From positions 23,136,060 through 23,200,059 of the forward strand of contig OZ038529.1 of the NCBI GenBank assembly GCA_964036665.1: DNA of 64,000 nt, given 5' to 3'. Shown here one piece after another: positions 62,801 through 64,000 of this stretch (position 1 is the first letter of the stretch; each line of letters begins with the position of its first letter). Under the pieces are notes generated by a model. That model was given only the letters and a program-made list of their open reading frames with translations, made no database searches and was not told the DNA's origin. This DNA is from Gordius sp. MW1 (lineage: Eukaryota; Nematomorpha; Gordioida; Gordea; Gordiidae). A program made the position numbers and the translations under genes.

Positions 62801-63968
62801 CACGGGGGCATATTTAAGTTTGATGTCTCGGAGGTTCGAACCCGAACCCCCGGCACCCTCTTGATTGTCGGTCCCGAGTCCGTACAACCCACCCACTCGG
62901 GCCGTGGGGAGAAGGAGGCTTCGATTGTGACTCATGGCGGCGGCCAGGGTGATCACGTGACCGGGGCACCGAAAAAAGGAAGCCCAAGCCATGGCTAATG
63001 AGAGGCGAGGATGACACGCGACCCCCACCAGGCGTTGTCCCAAATGCGTTAAACTAATATATAGATTTATTAAAATTTCCATTTAACAAGTGCCAATATC
63101 TTTATTAAAATTCTTGTAGTGCTACCTTAATGGTATAAGAAAGGCAAAATTATTATAAAGTTTCAAAAAGTTCGGCAAAAACTATTTTCGCTGGTAAATA
63201 CAGGTATAAAATGATGAAAAATTGAGTGTAACTAAAATTCAGCCATTATATATACAAATAAATATAATTTAAATCCTTGACTTTCAACTTACATAAAAAA
63301 ATTTATATCAGGAATAATATGGCGAAAAACGGAGTTTTAACAGAAACCCTTTTACATAAGGCACGATTCAGTAGTGTATACAAAACCATTCTAATTGTCG
63401 TATACAATTATAAAATCAACACACATATATATATATACATATATCGCATAGTGTTGTTAAAACGGCCAGGTTTGGTTTGGTAGACCTTAGGTTTTAGTCC
63501 ACTAAACATCAAAAAATCAAAGATTTATTGGTCTGTTTTTCTTAGTCGCATAAATAAACTAAAGGTTTGGCCAAAAAACCTTTCGGTCTATTTATGTTGA
63601 GTTGACTAAAACCAAAGGTATTATAAAATAATACATATATTGGCTCTTTCTTCACCTATGTATTAGCCGCATTCTCATCTTTTTTCAAGCAAAAAACAAC
63701 GACCTAATTCAACTGTCATCCAAAATTTTCATTTTTCAATGTAAATTTAACCATAACATACTTTTCATTTTGGTCCAAAAATCCCAATTCATCACGTAGT
63801 ATAGTAAGAGCAGCTTTTATAGCTTCTTGCGTAGGTGGAACTATGAGAGAGCTCAAAAAATCTTCGGCCTTGCAACCTAGCACGGGGTTTGTTTGGCTAG
63901 TGGACCCGGGCGGGCCAAATGTGCTAGAGATCAACTTTGCTTCCAAGATTATAGTTTCCAACGGTATT
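53900..63968 (-). CDS. DHX30-like DExH-box RNA helicase, C-terminal six exons (partial)
   Basis: Exons on the minus strand: 63968-63762, 63053-62777, 61880-61653, 55691-55491, 54791-54661 and 54191-53900 (stop). Phases close and about 444 residues are encoded; the RecA domains lie beyond the right edge. The first exon (RIPLETIILEAK ... FLSSLIVPPTQEAI) and second (LTHLGQRL ... HPRLSLA ... AAAMS) form the helicase-associated HA2/winged-helix region. GSDHLAH and the following Trp-containing segment match DHX30. AILGASFYPNVAKV, DTDWVTFLN and CRDLSTFPPIALILLAG form the OB-fold. Mitochondrial or cytoplasmic RNA-protein remodelling is known for DHX30; it is inferred here. DHX36 or DHX57 are alternatives, but GSDHLA and WVTF-type residues favour DHX30. 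Confidence 0.82.
55774..57517 (+). repeat. X-Y composite repeat, plus orientation
   Basis: The head (AATTGCTATGCAATTTATGG, CTCGTTTTTTGTTGTCCGTC, CCGT repeats) is followed by about eight X units, each with the CCAATG...CATTGG hairpin, and then the Y module at 57345-57517 ending in GGGCCGAAGGCCC. A 190-bp internal block (TTGCTATGCAATTTAACTAG onwards) is duplicated at 56083 and 56370. Confidence 0.8.
57909..58013 (+). repeat. X head fused to an RPDG-type tail
   Basis: The X head (CACGCAATTTATGGGGGCTC, TTGTCCGTCAGTCCG) runs directly into AAAAGAGGAAGATGAAGATA, the tail seen at the end of the RPDG fragments. Confidence 0.55.
58014..58699. other. Intronic AT-rich interval
   Basis: No gene or repeat family recognised. 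Confidence 0.5.
58708..61483. mobile_element. Foldback hAT-like element with GC minisatellite arms, second locus
   Basis: TIR CAGTGTTGTTAA and TTAACAACACTA, perfect 8-bp duplication AATGTTAG (58700-58707 and 61484-61491). Long inverted arms (58708-59060 with 61110-61483) include CCATATAATGCTAATCAATA and GGTTTTTAGCAAATTTAATT with their complements. Between them lies the minisatellite. It sits in an intron of the DHX30-like gene. No transposase frame. Confidence 0.9.
59069..61110. repeat. Inverted GC minisatellite arrays
   Basis: About 14 units in one orientation (C run, TTATTTTTTATCCTCTTTCT, CACCAGGGGG, GAGGG run, TGTTTTG) up to about 59795, then about 23 units in the reverse orientation to 61110. 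The unit is homologous to the one at 10868-13300. Long frames encoding Pro/Gly/Phe-Tyr-Leu repeats are read through low-complexity sequence on both strands and are not genes. Confidence 0.9.
62254..62425 (+). repeat. Z MITE copy in a helicase intron
   Basis: CATGGGCGTAGCCAGC at the left, GGGGGCAATAATGATTTAGG and GGGGATAGCCGTCCC inside, and a CCGGCTAAGCACATG end. Well preserved. Confidence 0.8.
63449..63640. mobile_element. hAT-type MITE with GGTCxACTAAAC motifs
   Basis: Starts TAGTGTTGTTAAAACGGCC and carries several TTTAGTCNACTAAAC-like motifs in inverted orientation, as at 23932-24105. The right border is uncertain. It lies in the first helicase intron in the window. Confidence 0.5.
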
Positions 63969-64000
63969 CTAAGCAAAGGCCGAAATTATTAACAAAATAT

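Overview
The window is AT-rich nuclear DNA from an animal, most likely an arthropod. The evidence is a CYP2-clan P450 with an LPPGP hinge, intron-containing FIG4 and DHX30-like genes, many spliceosomal introns of only 30-50 nt, and a dense load of hAT, piggyBac, PIF/Harbinger and tRNA-like repeats. I cannot name the species. Neither rRNA genes nor CRISPR arrays are present.

Layout of the genes. (1) A complete 8-exon cytochrome P450 on the minus strand (4713-7717). (2) A complete 16-exon FIG4 (SAC3) phosphoinositide phosphatase on the plus strand (16723-28354), divergent from the P450; its intron 10 holds a tRNA-Gly(TCC). (3) A predicted 4-exon secreted protein of unknown function on the plus strand (34699-36106). 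(4) The C-terminal six exons of a DHX30-like DExH-box RNA helicase on the minus strand (53900-63968), with the helicase core beyond the right edge. Exon phases close exactly in all four models, which I rebuilt from homology plus GT-AG boundaries. The genes show no operon-like link; they are independent housekeeping or detoxification genes in a repeat-rich region.

Most of the rest is mobile DNA, often nested. An 8-kb hAT-like element (7786-15812) fills the interval between the divergent P450 and FIG4 genes. It contains a 3.3-kb foldback element (10400-13733) that splits a FLYWCH zinc-finger sequence. FIG4 intron 11 holds a foldback element (20511-22226) invaded by a hAT element with a perfect 8-bp target duplication (21072-21844). 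FIG4 intron 15 holds a nearly intact hAT element whose transposase has one in-frame stop (25072-27960). A third hAT (36469-40760) is interrupted inside its own BED-finger exon by a fourth (38910-40057). A piggyBac-like element (42042-44376) sits inside a copy of a short dispersed MITE. A second GC-minisatellite foldback (58708-61483) lies in an intron of the helicase.

The most notable patterns are: several hAT-type elements that each carry a different short iterated motif at their ends; two hAT foldbacks carrying inverted arrays of the same G-run/C-run minisatellite; and a composite repeat (called X-Y here) with a fixed order of modules, twin tRNA B-box-like motifs and a conserved CCAAT hairpin.
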